Below, piece after piece: positions 7,555-16,713 of a DNA stretch of 64,000 bases (position 1 is its first letter; each line of letters opens with the position of its first letter). The position numbers and the translations under genes were made by a program. This stretch comes from Myroides indicus (GTDB taxonomy: Bacteria; Bacteroidota; Bacteroidia; Flavobacteriales; Flavobacteriaceae). Under the pieces are notes generated by a model. It was not told the DNA's origin. It was given only the letters and a program-made list of their open reading frames with translations, and searched no databases. The DNA lies in NCBI RefSeq assembly GCF_004364575.1, contig NZ_SOAG01000002.1, positions 25,035 through 89,034 of the forward strand. The letters are read 5' to 3'.

Positions 7555-10542
7555 ATGTCTGAAGAAAGAGCAATAAGAATAAATAAAGTTTTAAGGGAAT
7601 TAAATATTTCTCTCGACAGAGCCGTAGACTTTTTGAAAGGCAAAGGATTTGAAATCGATGCAACTCCAAATGCTAAAATTTCTCAAGAAGAGTATAGTGT
7701 TCTGTGCAAACAATTTTCTGCTGACAGAGGGAAGAAAGAAGCTTCTATTGAAGTAAGCGAAGAGAAAAAGAAAGAGAAAGAAGCGTTGAAACAAGAGCGC
7801 GAGCGAGAATTGGAAGAAAAGAGAAAACAAGAAGAAAAAGCTCGAATCAAAAGAGAACAAGAAATTATCAGAGCAAAAGCAGAAGAAGCTGTTGCTATTA
7901 AAACAGTTGGTAAGATAGAGCTTGAACCAAAACCTAAAACTAAAGCATCTTCAGACGATTCGCAAACAGAAAACAAAAAAGAGGCAGTAAAGCAGCCCGA
8001 AGCTGAAGCTCCTAAACAAGAAGCGGTAAAGGAAACGATTAAAGTCTCTGAGCCTAAGGCAGAAGTAAAAAAAGAAATTGTTGAAACAGATGCTAAACCT
8101 GTATCTGCCGAAACAAACACTAATAAGAAAGTGGAAGCAAAACAGGAAGTTGAAAAGCCAAAGCAACAAGAGGTTGTAAAGGATAAACAAGAAGAATCTT
8201 CAGCTAAAAAACAGGATAAACCGGAAGCTAAAACAGAAGAAAAAGGAACGAAAGCAGAAGAAGCTAAAGGAGAGCCTAAATTAGGAGATGAAATTATAAA
8301 AACACAATACCAGAAGCTTACAGGGGCAACTTTTACAGGTCAAAAAATTGATTTATCTCAATTTGAAAAACCCAAAAAGAAAAAAGAAGACCACAAAAAA
8401 GGGAACAATGCTGCTGGTTCAGGGAATAATAAAAAAGAAGGATCTCAGGGCGCCGGAAAAAACAAAAGAAAACGCATAGCAAAACCTTCCACTCAAGAAG
8501 GAGCAAATAGTGCTGGCGCTGCCGGAGGAAATAACCATCCAAGAGGCGGAAACCAAAATAATGCTCAAAGAGGTGGTGGGAAGTTCAATAATAAACACTC
8601 TAAACGCCATACTGCGCCAGTTGTAAAAGCTGAACCGACCGAAGAAGAAGTTAAAAATCAAATTAAAGAAACTTTAGAGCGTCTTCAAGGAAAAGGTAAT
8701 AAGTCTAAAGCTGCAAAATATAGAAGAGATAAGAGAGATATACATCGTAAAAAAACAGACGAAGAACAAAAAGCACTGGAGGCAGGAAGTAAAGTGCTGA
8801 AAGTGACAGAGTTTGTAACGGTGGGGGAAATAGCAACAATGATGGATGTGCCGATTACTAAAGTGATAGGTACTTGTATGTCATTGGGTATCATGGTTAC
8901 AATGAACCAGCGATTAGATGCAGAAACGTTGAGCATTGTTGCAGATGAATTTGGTTATGAAGTTGACTTTACAACAGCCGATCTGGAAGAATCTATCGAA
9001 GAAGTTCCGGACAGACCAGAGGATTTAAAGCCAAGAGCGCCGATTGTAACGGTTATGGGGCACGTTGACCACGGAAAAACTTCCTTACTGGATCACATTC
9101 GTAAAGCCAATGTAATTGCCGGAGAATCAGGAGGAATTACACAACATATCGGAGCTTACGGAGTGACGTTAGACGGCGGACAAAAAATCACATTTTTAGA
9201 TACTCCTGGACACGAGGCATTTACTGCTATGCGTGCCCGTGGAGCTCAAGTTACCGATATTGTAATTATTGTAATTGCTGCGGATGACGATATCATGCCA
9301 CAAACCAAAGAGGCTATAAGTCATGCTCAGGCTGCAGGAGTCCCGATTATTTTTGCGATTAATAAAATAGATAAGCCAACGGCAAATCCTGAGAAAATTA
9401 AGGAAAAACTGGCAGCAATGAATTTTTTGGTAGAAGAATGGGGAGGAACCTATCAGTCTCAGGATATCTCTGCCAAGCAAGGAATCGGAATGAAAGAATT
9501 ACTTGAAAAAGTATTGCTTGAAGCAGAAATGCTTGAATTAAAAGCTAACCCTAATAAACTCGCTTCCGGAACCGTGGTAGAAGCTTATCTGGATAAAGGA
9601 AGAGGATATGTGTCTACTATTTTGGTGCAGGGAGGAACGCTGAGAGTAGGAGATTACCTGTTGGCAGGATGTCATCACGGAAAAGTGCGTGCTATGCATG
9701 ATGAGCGCGGAAATTCAATAAAAGAAGCAGGACCATCCAGACCTATTTCTGTTTTAGGATTAGACGGAGCGCCAACTGCCGGAGATAAGTTTAACGTATT
9801 TGAAGAAGAAAAAGAAGCAAAGCAAATTGCTACAAAACGTACGCAATTGTTGAGAGAGCAGTCTGTAAGAACCCAAAGACATATTACTTTGGCAGAAATC
9901 GGACGCCGAATTGCTTTAGGAGACTTTAAAGAGCTTAATATTATCCTGAAAGGAGATGTGGACGGATCTGTTGAAGCACTTTCCGATTCGTTCTCTAAAC
10001 TTTCTACAGAAGAAATACAAATCAACATCATCCATAAAGGAGTTGGAGCAATAACCGAATCTGACGTATTGTTAGCGTCTGCTTCTGATGCTATTATTAT
10101 AGGGTTCAACGTTCGTCCGATGACTTCGGCGAAACAATTGGCAGAAAAAGAGGAAATTGATATCAGAAATTACTCTATTATCTATGACGCTATCGATGAT
10201 TTGAAAGATGCAATGGAAGGTATGCTATCTCCGGAATTAAAAGAAGAAGTTACCGGTACGGCAGAAATCAGAGAACTGTTCAAGATTTCAAAAGTGGGAA
10301 CAATTGCAGGGTGTATGGTTACGGATGGCAAGATATTCAGAAGTTCAAAAATCCGCTTAATCCGCGAAGGAGTCGTAATCTACACAGGAGAACTGACAGC
10401 ATTAAAACGCTTTAAAGACGACGTAAAAGAAGTGGCTAAAGGATACGATTGCGGAATTCAGATTAAAAATTACAACGATATTAAGGAGTATGATTTAATA
10501 GAGGCATTCCAAGAAGTTGAAGTAAAGAAAAAACTAAAGTAA
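7555..10542 (+). CDS. infB: Translation initiation factor IF-2
   Basis: A 995-aa GTPase that brings initiator fMet-tRNA to the ribosome. Residues 1-50 form a small IF2 N-terminal helical module. Residues about 60-400 are a long Lys/Glu/Ala-rich and then Gly/Asn/Lys-rich disordered linker. A second IF2_N module is at about 415-465. The G domain starts near 498 with [12 protein letters not shown] (G1), DTPGHEAF (G3) and NKID (G4), followed by the beta-barrel and C-terminal tRNA-binding domains. The long low-complexity linker is usual for this phylum. It is last in the operon, 52 nt after nusA. Confidence 0.97.
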   Translation: MSEERAIRINKVLRELNISLDRAVDFLKGKGFEIDATPNAKISQEEYSVLCKQFSADRGKKEASIEVSEEKKKEKEALKQERERELEEKRKQEEKARIKREQEIIRAKAEEAVAIKTVGKIELEPKPKTKASSDDSQTENKKEAVKQPEAEAPKQEAVKETIKVSEPKAEVKKEIVETDAKPVSAETNTNKKVEAKQEVEKPKQQEVVKDKQEESSAKKQDKPEAKTEEKGTKAEEAKGEPKLGDEIIKTQYQKLTGATFTGQKIDLSQFEKPKKKKEDHKKGNNAAGSGNNKKEGSQGAGKNKRKRIAKPSTQEGANSAGAAGGNNHPRGGNQNNAQRGGGKFNNKHSKRHTAPVVKAEPTEEEVKNQIKETLERLQGKGNKSKAAKYRRDKRDIHRKKTDEEQKALEAGSKVLKVTEFVTVGEIATMMDVPITKVIGTCMSLGIMVTMNQRLDAETLSIVADEFGYEVDFTTADLEESIEEVPDRPEDLKPRAPIVTVMGHVDHGKTSLLDHIRKANVIAGESGGITQHIGAYGVTLDGGQKITFLDTPGHEAFTAMRARGAQVTDIVIIVIAADDDIMPQTKEAISHAQAAGVPIIFAINKIDKPTANPEKIKEKLAAMNFLVEEWGGTYQSQDISAKQGIGMKELLEKVLLEAEMLELKANPNKLASGTVVEAYLDKGRGYVSTILVQGGTLRVGDYLLAGCHHGKVRAMHDERGNSIKEAGPSRPISVLGLDGAPTAGDKFNVFEEEKEAKQIATKRTQLLREQSVRTQRHITLAEIGRRIALGDFKELNIILKGDVDGSVEALSDSFSKLSTEEIQINIIHKGVGAITESDVLLASASDAIIIGFNVRPMTSAKQLAEKEEIDIRNYSIIYDAIDDLKDAMEGMLSPELKEEVTGTAEIRELFKISKVGTIAGCMVTDGKIFRSSKIRLIREGVVIYTGELTALKRFKDDVKEVAKGYDCGIQIKNYNDIKEYDLIEAFQEVEVKKKLK

Positions 10543-10558
10543 ACATCATAAATGAAGA

Positions 10559-10589
10559 AGAAGGGGTTGCCATAGCAATCCCTTTTTTT
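10559..10589 (+). terminator. Terminator of rimP-nusA-infB
   Basis: AAGGGGTTGC (10561-10570) pairs with GCAATCCCTT (10575-10584), with one G-T pair and a CATA loop, then a T run. It is placed 19 nt after the infB stop. Confidence 0.85.
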
Positions 10590-10657
10590 ATGACAAGGTG
10601 TCAGCTATTTGATTTGGCGTATATTTTGCTGTATTCTTACCGATTAAAAGTAAAACT

Positions 10658-11332
10658 ATGATTTGGATTTTTATGATTGCTGTCATGGCAGCAAGTTATT
10701 ATATACAATATAAGTTAAAGTCAAAATTTGAGAAGTATTCAAAAATACATCTGCAAAACGGGATGAGTGGTGCTGAAATTGCTCAAAAAATGCTCTTAGA
10801 TCACGGAATCAGAGATGTACGCGTTATTTCAACTCCGGGTCGTTTAACGGATCATTACAATCCGGCCGATAAAACGGTTAATTTGAGCGAAGCGGTTTAC
10901 AACGAACGCAATGCCGCCGCCGCTGCGGTTGCTGCACACGAAGTTGGACATGCTGTTCAGCATGCTACCGCTTATCATTGGCTGACAATGAGATCTAAAA
11001 TGGTACCGGTTTTAAGTGTGACATCTAATATAGTACCCTGGGTTTTATTGGCAGGTGTTTTTATGCTTAATACTTTTCCTCAGTTGTTGTTACTGGGAAT
11101 TGTATTGTTCGCTTTAACTACTATATTTTCATTCATCACTTTGCCGGTTGAATATGACGCCAGTAACAGAGCTTTAAAGTGGCTTCAGACTAAAAACATG
11201 GTTACACAACAGGAGTATGCAGGGGCAAAAGATGCTTTGAGCTGGGCTGCCCGTACTTATGTAGTTGCAGCTATCTCATCGCTAGGCACACTGCTGTACT
11301 ATGTTATGATTTATATGGGACGAAGAGAATAG
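10658..11332 (+). CDS. Membrane zinc metallopeptidase, YugP-like
   Basis: A 224-aa membrane protein of the neutral zinc metallopeptidase type 2 family (YugP-like). It opens with a membrane helix (residues 2-18), has the zinc motif HEVGHAVQH at about residue 94, two further hydrophobic segments (about 125-165) and a C-terminal helix ending near the membrane. EYDASNRAL about 30 residues after the second segment probably supplies the third metal ligand. The substrate is unknown. It is flanked by terminators on both sides, so it seems to be its own transcription unit. Confidence 0.88.
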   Translation: MIWIFMIAVMAASYYIQYKLKSKFEKYSKIHLQNGMSGAEIAQKMLLDHGIRDVRVISTPGRLTDHYNPADKTVNLSEAVYNERNAAAAAVAAHEVGHAVQHATAYHWLTMRSKMVPVLSVTSNIVPWVLLAGVFMLNTFPQLLLLGIVLFALTTIFSFITLPVEYDASNRALKWLQTKNMVTQQEYAGAKDALSWAARTYVVAAISSLGTLLYYVMIYMGRRE

Positions 11333-11358
11333 TGTTTATATTTTAATTTTAATTGTTT

Positions 11359-11384
11359 AAAGGTATCCGATAGGATGCCTTTTT
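11359..11384 (+). terminator. Terminator after the zinc metallopeptidase
   Basis: AAAGGTATCC and GGATGCCTTT pair over 10 positions (one T-G) around a GATA loop, followed by TTTT. It starts about 27 nt after the stop codon. Confidence 0.8.
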
Positions 11385-11571
11385 GCGTTTACAATTGTCA
11401 TTGGTGGATAACCGATTGCCAAATGAAATTAAAGATAAAGCAAAAGATTAAAAAACGGGATTTTTATTGCTTTTGTAATGCCATTTTACAAATATGGGTT
11501 ATTTTTACGTTCAGAAAATTTTCCGTACAAAGGAAAGAGTAATATATATAAAAAGAACTAAGAAATTAATC

Positions 11572-12495
11572 GTGAAAATATATTCTTCAATCAGTGAATT
11601 CAAGACTAATAAAAGAATTGTAGCTACTTTAGGTACTTTTGACGGCGTTCATGTAGGACATCAGATGATTTTGAAAAAGCTGACAGATGCAGCAAAACAA
11701 ATGAACGCAGAAAGTTTGGTGTTGACTTTTTTTCCACATCCGCGCATGGTTTTAAAACAAGATCACGGGATTCAATTGTTAAATACACTTGATGAAAAAA
11801 AAGAACTTTTAGAACAGTTAGGATTGGATAATTTGGTGATTCAGAAATTTGATATGGATTTTGCCAATCTGACAGCGGAAGAATTTGTAAAAAAAGTTTT
11901 GGTTGATACTTTTAATATCTCTAAAATAATTATAGGATATGATCATCGTTTTGGAAAAAACAGAACGGCGGATATCAATGATCTTAGAAATTTTGGCAAA
12001 CAATATGGTTTTGAAGTAGAAGAAATATCGGCTCAGGAAATAGACCATGTTTCTATCAGTTCTACCAAGATAAGAACCGCTTTAGAAGAAGGAAATATAA
12101 AAAAAGCGAATGAATTTTTAGGACATAACTACTTTTTTTCAGGAATAGTTGTGCATGGTAAAAAGTTGGGTAAAAAGTTGGGTTTTCCAACTGCAAATAT
12201 TAAAATTGAAGAAACGTATAAACTTATTCCTAAAAATGGAATTTATATTGTTGAGTCTGAGCTGGACGGTCAGAAAGTGAAGGGAATGATGAGTGTAGGA
12301 ATAAACCCTACTTTTGAAGGACATCCTTATTCTATTGAAGTAAATTATTTGGATTGGGAGGGAGATTTGTACGGCAAAACAATAAAAGTTAGTATCTTGG
12401 ACAGAATAAGAGAGGAAATAAAATTTGATAATCTGGAAGATCTGGTATCTAGGCTTAAACAAGATGAAATAATAACCCGAAAGTATTTTAGCTGA
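11572..12495 (+). CDS. ribF: Bifunctional riboflavin kinase / FAD synthetase
   Basis: RibF phosphorylates riboflavin to FMN and adenylates it to FAD. The N-terminal FAD synthetase part (about 1-185) has TLGTFDGVHVGHQMIL, FFPHPRMVL, YDHRFGKNR and SSTKIRTAL. The C-terminal kinase part (about 190-307) has GKKLGFPTANI and MSVGINPTF. The start is set at the GTG at 11572 (KIYSSISEF), where homologues begin; an in-frame ATG exists at 11494 but would add 26 non-conserved residues. It ends one base before the following HTTM gene, so the two are cotranscribed. Confidence 0.95.
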   Translation: MKIYSSISEFKTNKRIVATLGTFDGVHVGHQMILKKLTDAAKQMNAESLVLTFFPHPRMVLKQDHGIQLLNTLDEKKELLEQLGLDNLVIQKFDMDFANLTAEEFVKKVLVDTFNISKIIIGYDHRFGKNRTADINDLRNFGKQYGFEVEEISAQEIDHVSISSTKIRTALEEGNIKKANEFLGHNYFFSGIVVHGKKLGKKLGFPTANIKIEETYKLIPKNGIYIVESELDGQKVKGMMSVGINPTFEGHPYSIEVNYLDWEGDLYGKTIKVSILDRIREEIKFDNLEDLVSRLKQDEIITRKYFS

Positions 12496-12496
12496 T

Positions 12497-13825
12497 ATGT
12501 GGAAAAATAAAGCTTTGAAACTAATTGATAATTCTCCTTTAATTATCTTTCGCATCTTTTTTGGATTCTTGTTTGCTTGTGAATCTTTTGGAGCGATTAT
12601 AACAGGATGGGTAAGAATTAATTTAGTTGATGTAAAGCTGACCTTTTCACATATTTACATGGATTTCTTACAAGTACTTGTAGGAGGTCCGCAAATGTAT
12701 GTTTATTTTGCTTTGATGGGATGTGTTTCTCTCGCAGTTATGCTTGGATATCGCTATCGCTTAAGTATTGTTTTGTTAACCTTGTTGTGGGCAGGCGCTT
12801 ATTACATCCAAAAAACTTCGTATAACAACCACTATTATTTACTGTTGGTTATTTGTTTTTACATGTGTTTTTTACCTGCCAATCGCTATGCTTCTTTAGA
12901 CGTAAAATCGGGAAGAGTAAAAGAAGAATTGGCTATGCCGGTTTATTACTCCTGGATATTTATTTTACAGGTATCTATTCTCTACATATATGGCACGATA
13001 GCTAAGTTTTATCCCGATTGGCTGGATGGAACATTTACTCAGATTATGTATCAGGGAGCAAATATTCCCGAGGCTTTTAAAGATTTTGTTACACAGAAAT
13101 GGTTTTATATAGCCATTGCTTATCTCGGAATTTTATTTGACGGATTAATCGTTCCGATGTTGCTTTGGAAAAGAACGAGGACTTTGGCGCTTGTAGCTTC
13201 TTTGATTTTTCACTTGTTTAATTCTGTAACTCTCCAAATCGGAATATTTCCTTACTTTGCGTTGAGTTTTGCTGTTTTCTTCTATCCTCCCGATCAAATG
13301 CGGCGATTGTTTTTTAAGAAAAAACCAGCGATTGTCCTTTCTGAGGATTATATTAAACAGGTACTTCAGCACAGTCTTTCCAGAGGAGCAATAACTGTTT
13401 TGAGTATTTTTATGATTTTTCAGATTTTATTGCCGTTGCGACAGCATTTTGTAAAAGGAGATATTTTGTGGACAGATGAAGCGCATCGCTTAAGTTGGCG
13501 AATGATGTTGCGTTCGAGAGGAGGATATACCAATTTTATAGTCAAAAATAAACAAACAGGAGAACGCAGTTTTTACCCATTAGAAACAGTGCTTACAGCT
13601 AAACAAAAAGCAAGACTGAATACCCCGGATATGATCTGGCAGATGTCACAGTATATCAAAAGAGAATATGAAGCTAAAGGAGTGGAAGTTTCTGTTTTTG
13701 TAGACAGCTGGGTTTCTATTAACGGAAGAGTATACAGTCAGTTTGTCAATCCTGAAGTAGATTTTACTACGGTAAAATGGGATTATTTTAAACATGCAGA
13801 CTGGATTTTGGAAAAGCCGTTTTAG
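12497..13825 (+). CDS. HTTM domain membrane protein, gamma-carboxylase-like
   Basis: A 442-aa integral membrane protein. The first about 290 residues contain around eight hydrophobic helices and resemble the HTTM (horizontally transferred transmembrane) domain of vitamin K-dependent gamma-carboxylase, with the typical stretches FRIFFGFLFACES, QKTSYNNHYYLL and GTIAKFYPDWLDG. A soluble C-terminal part of about 140 residues follows, including LSWRMMLRSRGGY. Family members of this length occur widely in Flavobacteriia with unknown substrate; carboxylase activity cannot be assumed. It directly follows ribF with a gap of one base. Confidence 0.85.
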   Translation: MWKNKALKLIDNSPLIIFRIFFGFLFACESFGAIITGWVRINLVDVKLTFSHIYMDFLQVLVGGPQMYVYFALMGCVSLAVMLGYRYRLSIVLLTLLWAGAYYIQKTSYNNHYYLLLVICFYMCFLPANRYASLDVKSGRVKEELAMPVYYSWIFILQVSILYIYGTIAKFYPDWLDGTFTQIMYQGANIPEAFKDFVTQKWFYIAIAYLGILFDGLIVPMLLWKRTRTLALVASLIFHLFNSVTLQIGIFPYFALSFAVFFYPPDQMRRLFFKKKPAIVLSEDYIKQVLQHSLSRGAITVLSIFMIFQILLPLRQHFVKGDILWTDEAHRLSWRMMLRSRGGYTNFIVKNKQTGERSFYPLETVLTAKQKARLNTPDMIWQMSQYIKREYEAKGVEVSVFVDSWVSINGRVYSQFVNPEVDFTTVKWDYFKHADWILEKPF

Positions 13826-13846
13826 TTATTTAGATTAATAACTAAA

Positions 13847-14635
13847 CTAATGCTGCTTTTGGCTTTCGATTTCTTTTTTATATTCAATTAATTGAAAGTT
13901 GCCGTCATTGTAAAAACCATACGTAAAATAGTTAATCCAATCGCCCAGATTAATATATTTAGAGTTAGTATTCAAATCAATAATCATAGGCAGGTGTCTG
14001 TGTCCAAAAACAAAGTAATCGTAATGAGCACTTTCTAGCTTGCGTTTGGCGTATAAAACCAACCATTCCTGATCTTCTCCTAAAAACTTAATGTCTTCAT
14101 CGCCGGAAATCAATTTATTTTTTACTGAGAGATAGGAGCCTAATTTAACGCCTAAATCCGGGTGAAGCCATCTGAAAAGCCATTTTGAAAAAGGGTTGGT
14201 AAAAACTTTTTTCATTTTCTTATAGCCCAAATCTCCCGGTCCTAAACCATCGCCGTGTCCAATGAAAAACTGTTTTCCGTTGATATTAAAAACCTGTGGT
14301 TGGTGGAAAACGGGAATGCCTAATTCTTTTTCAAAATAATCATCCATCCAAAGATCGTGGTTTCCTACAAAAAAATAAACAGGAACCCCACTGTCTTTTA
14401 TTTCTGCCAGTTTGCCTAAAATACGGACAAATCCTTTAGGGACAACTGTTTTGTATTCAAACCAGAAATCAAAGAGATCGCCAAGAATGAACAATGCCCC
14501 CATGTCATTTTCTTTTTCTTTGAGCCATTTTAAAAAAAGCTGTTCTCTCGGAATGCTTTTTTCTCGCGTTGGGGCTCCAAAATGCTGATCGGAGGCAAAA
14601 TAGATGTTTTTATTAGTTTGTATGGTTATTTCCAA
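13847..14635 (-). CDS. UDP-2,3-diacylglucosamine diphosphatase-like phosphoesterase (LpxH family)
   Basis: A calcineurin-like metallophosphoesterase of about 262 aa. It has the two-metal motifs in order: SDQHFG, GDLFDFW, GNHD, GHGDG and GHRH. LpxH removes UMP from UDP-2,3-diacylglucosamine in lipid A synthesis, at the inner face of the cytoplasmic membrane. The start is placed at the TTG at 14635 (EITIQTNKNIYFASDQHFG), where homologues begin. The ATG readings further upstream (14671 and above) would overlap queD in another frame and add unrelated residues. It starts 4 nt after the queD stop, so coupling is likely. Confidence 0.85.
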   Translation of the reverse strand: MEITIQTNKNIYFASDQHFGAPTREKSIPREQLFLKWLKEKENDMGALFILGDLFDFWFEYKTVVPKGFVRILGKLAEIKDSGVPVYFFVGNHDLWMDDYFEKELGIPVFHQPQVFNINGKQFFIGHGDGLGPGDLGYKKMKKVFTNPFSKWLFRWLHPDLGVKLGSYLSVKNKLISGDEDIKFLGEDQEWLVLYAKRKLESAHYDYFVFGHRHLPMIIDLNTNSKYINLGDWINYFTYGFYNDGNFQLIEYKKEIESQKQH

Positions 14636-14639
14636 AATT

Positions 14640-15092
14640 TTATAAATTGTCAGATTGATACCATTCTGCATAAGAAGATTCGGTTTCTTGCAGGCGCAAA
14701 GCATATAAATCTATTCCGTGAGGCAGACGGCGTTTTATTTTGTTGGCAAAATCAATAACCATATTCTCGCTGGTAGGTTGATAATCTACCAAGATTACAT
14801 GATGTCCTCTTTCTTTTAATTCTTTAGCAAGTTCTACATGCGGTGTATTTTGATTAAAAACCGTTGCATGGTCAAAAACGTCTACAATCTCTTCTTTTAC
14901 GATTTTTTTTAAATCGCCAAAGTCAATTACCATGCCATATTTAACATTATCTGTATCTTCAATGGGAGTACCGATAACTGTTACTGCCAGTTTATAACTG
15001 TGTCCGTGTACATTTCTGCATTTACCGTCATAACCGTAGAGTGCGTGCCCGGTCTCAAAATTAAACTGTTTTGTGATTCTAATTTTAGGCAT
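14640..15092 (-). CDS. queD: 6-carboxytetrahydropterin synthase / 6-pyruvoyl tetrahydropterin synthase family
   Basis: A 150-aa T-fold protein that converts dihydroneopterin triphosphate into 6-carboxytetrahydropterin for queuosine, or a close relative. It has FNFETGHAL with the first zinc His, GKCRNVHGHSYKL with the catalytic Cys and two more zinc His, FDHATVFN, and the PTSENM block that recognises the pterin. The ATG at 15092 (MPKIRITKQF) is preferred; the track back to 15113 is a TTG inside the -7 box. Other queuosine genes are not in the window. It leads a two-gene unit with the LpxH-type gene. Confidence 0.93.
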   Translation of the reverse strand: MPKIRITKQFNFETGHALYGYDGKCRNVHGHSYKLAVTVIGTPIEDTDNVKYGMVIDFGDLKKIVKEEIVDVFDHATVFNQNTPHVELAKELKERGHHVILVDYQPTSENMVIDFANKIKRRLPHGIDLYALRLQETESSYAEWYQSDNL

Positions 15093-15110
15093 AATCAAAA
15101 AATATTTATG

Positions 15111-15118
15111 CAAAGGTA
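15111..15118 (-). promoter_or_regulatory. -7 box upstream of queD
   Basis: TACCTTTG on the minus strand matches TAnnTTTG and lies 19 nt before the chosen queD start codon. No good -33 TTG was seen at the right distance. Confidence 0.4.
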
Positions 15119-15197
15119 ATCATTTCTGTGTTGTATGGTGTACAGCATTTTTGTATTAATAACTATACATAATTTAATATGTGCCAGTCCTATGTTG

Positions 15198-15968
15198 TTA
15201 TTTGTTTTTAAATTGATTTAACGCCTCTATGGTGAAATCAGACAAAACCAATTTGCCCGAAATTTGGGCTCGTTTGTGTAATAGTTCTGTCCAGTCATCT
15301 GTACCTTCCCAGAATATTTTTTTCATTTCATGCAAGGCTTCGGGGTTATATTGACTGATTCGATTCGTGAAATCATTGAGTTCGATATCCATATTTTCTG
15401 CACTACTAAAAATTTGTGCATATAAGCCGTTTTGATGTGCCCAATTTGCGGTTTTCCATTCATGTGCAGCAAGGGACATTTCAGTAAAAGCTGTTTTGCC
15501 TATTTTTCTGGACACAGCAGGTTCAATTACAAAAGGACCGATTCCAATGGCAAGCTCAGATAATTTTATGGCAGCATTTTCCGTAGCAAAGCAATAATCA
15601 CAAGCAGCAGCAAGTCCTACCCCTCCGCCAACTGTTTTGCCGTGTATTCTCCCTATAAAAATTTGTCTGCTTCTGCGCATGGCATCTATTACAGAAGCAA
15701 ATCCCGAAAAAAACTTGCTGCCGCTAACGGTGTCTTTAATAGATAAAAGTTCGTCAAATGATGCTCCTGCACAAAAAGCTCCTGTTCCCGCACTTTGTAA
15801 TACTACTACGGTTACCGTTTTGTTTTTAGTTAGCTCTTCAATGCTTTGGGTTAATTTTTGAAGTTGGGCACTCGGAAAAGAATTGCTTGCCGGATTAAAA
15901 AAAGTAAGTGTAGCTATTTTGCCAATAATATTAGTTTGTACGTAAGGTTGTAACATATTTGAATTCAT
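15198..15968 (-). CDS. Enoyl-CoA hydratase/isomerase family protein
   Basis: A 256-aa crotonase-fold protein. GAFCAGASFDELLSI (about residues 62-76) and HGKTVGGGVGLAAACDYCFA (about 109-128) are the two oxyanion-hole segments that hold the acyl-CoA thioester. The region after it, SELAIGIGPFVIEP, replaces the GLIPDGG-type block of mitochondrial hydratases, so the catalytic glutamate pattern differs and the exact reaction (hydratase, isomerase or other) is not clear. It stands alone on the minus strand, with a 745-bp gap on its upstream side and no other fatty-acid or amino-acid degradation genes nearby. Confidence 0.85.
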   Translation of the reverse strand: MNSNMLQPYVQTNIIGKIATLTFFNPASNSFPSAQLQKLTQSIEELTKNKTVTVVVLQSAGTGAFCAGASFDELLSIKDTVSGSKFFSGFASVIDAMRRSRQIFIGRIHGKTVGGGVGLAAACDYCFATENAAIKLSELAIGIGPFVIEPAVSRKIGKTAFTEMSLAAHEWKTANWAHQNGLYAQIFSSAENMDIELNDFTNRISQYNPEALHEMKKIFWEGTDDWTELLHKRAQISGKLVLSDFTIEALNQFKNK

Positions 15969-16195
15969 AAGTAAAATAAATTATTTCAAAAGTAAGAAAA
16001 AATTTATGCCTTTTACTTTTTTTAAAATAAAGAAATAATCATTGAAACTTGAATTTTATAAAGTTAATTTTTTATTTCATGCCTATTTTTATGGAAAACA
16101 CAGGTGTGTTGTAAAATATTAACGAATAAAAGTTTGTATTAAGTTAAAAAAATAACGCTTCTTTAGGACGAATTTTAAAATTAGGCATAAAAAAG

Positions 16196-16226
16196 TTTGT
16201 GCTATAAAAAAAAAGTAGTAGTTTTG
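16196..16226 (+). promoter_or_regulatory. Promoter of the 16.7-31 kb surface operon
   Basis: TTTG (16196-16199), 19 nt, TAGTTTTG (16219-16226) is a full match to the Bacteroidota consensus, among the best in the window. Transcription would begin near 16232, leaving about 480 untranslated bases before the ATG at 16714. Confidence 0.65.
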
Positions 16227-16389
16227 GGTATGAAATAAAGTTTATTTCGTTAATTTCTTAACAGGTGGGATTGTTAAGAAAGCTTAAAAAGCAAAATTTT
16301 CTATTGGCTAAGGGAAAATTTATCTTGGAAAGTGTAATAAAAATATATTATATATAAAATAATAGTAAAGTATATCTTTATAGTAGAGG

Positions 16390-16632
16390 TTTAAGTGGAA
16401 TACTTAAATTCTGCGTAGGATTGGGTCGAAAAAGTTATTAATTCACTGGCGGTCTTTTCGGATTGTTGGTATTATTCAAATTTTTTCAAAATTTAATAGG
16501 TAGTCTTTATTCTTCTGTTTTTGAGGGGTAAATAATTGTAAGTATATATTGTCAGTTGTGGGGACTTTTGACAATATACAAGGCTACCTATTATTTCTTT
16601 TTTTTCTTCCTGCCCTTTGTTGGTACAAAGGG
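16390..16632 (+). promoter_or_regulatory. Structured 5' leader of the surface operon
   Basis: Four perfect inverted repeats are visible. TTTAAGT/ACTTAAA (16390-16408) has a 5-nt loop. TAATAGGTAG (16494-16503) pairs with CTACCTATTA (16584-16593). Nested inside it, TATATTGTCA (16545-16554) pairs with TGACAATATA (16569-16578) around a 14-nt loop. CCCTTTGT/ACAAAGGG (16613-16632) has a TGGT loop. The third and fourth form consecutive structures before the start codon. None has a good T tail, so they look like leader RNA structure rather than terminators. I recognise no known riboswitch. Confidence 0.5.
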
Positions 16633-16713
16633 AATATCCTTTGCATTCTGCTTATTGATATGCTGTAGTTATTTTGAATACGTAAACTAAAATTAACTAT
16701 ATATTGATAACAA

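Larger units (their letters stand above)
15969..16713 (+). other. 745-bp non-coding region upstream of the surface operon
   Basis: No convincing gene was found in this AT-rich stretch. It holds the promoter of the surface operon (16196-16226), a roughly 480-nt leader with several inverted repeats, and, at its left end, presumably the promoter of the enoyl-CoA hydratase gene. Confidence 0.7.

Noticed and set aside
7683..8120. Long antisense ORFs opposite infB (also 7600-7860, 7951-8190 and 9675-10109)
   Set aside because: They arise from the biased Lys/Glu/Ala codons of the IF-2 linker read on the other strand; there is no start signal, and the encoded peptides are Ser/Phe-rich and unlike known proteins.
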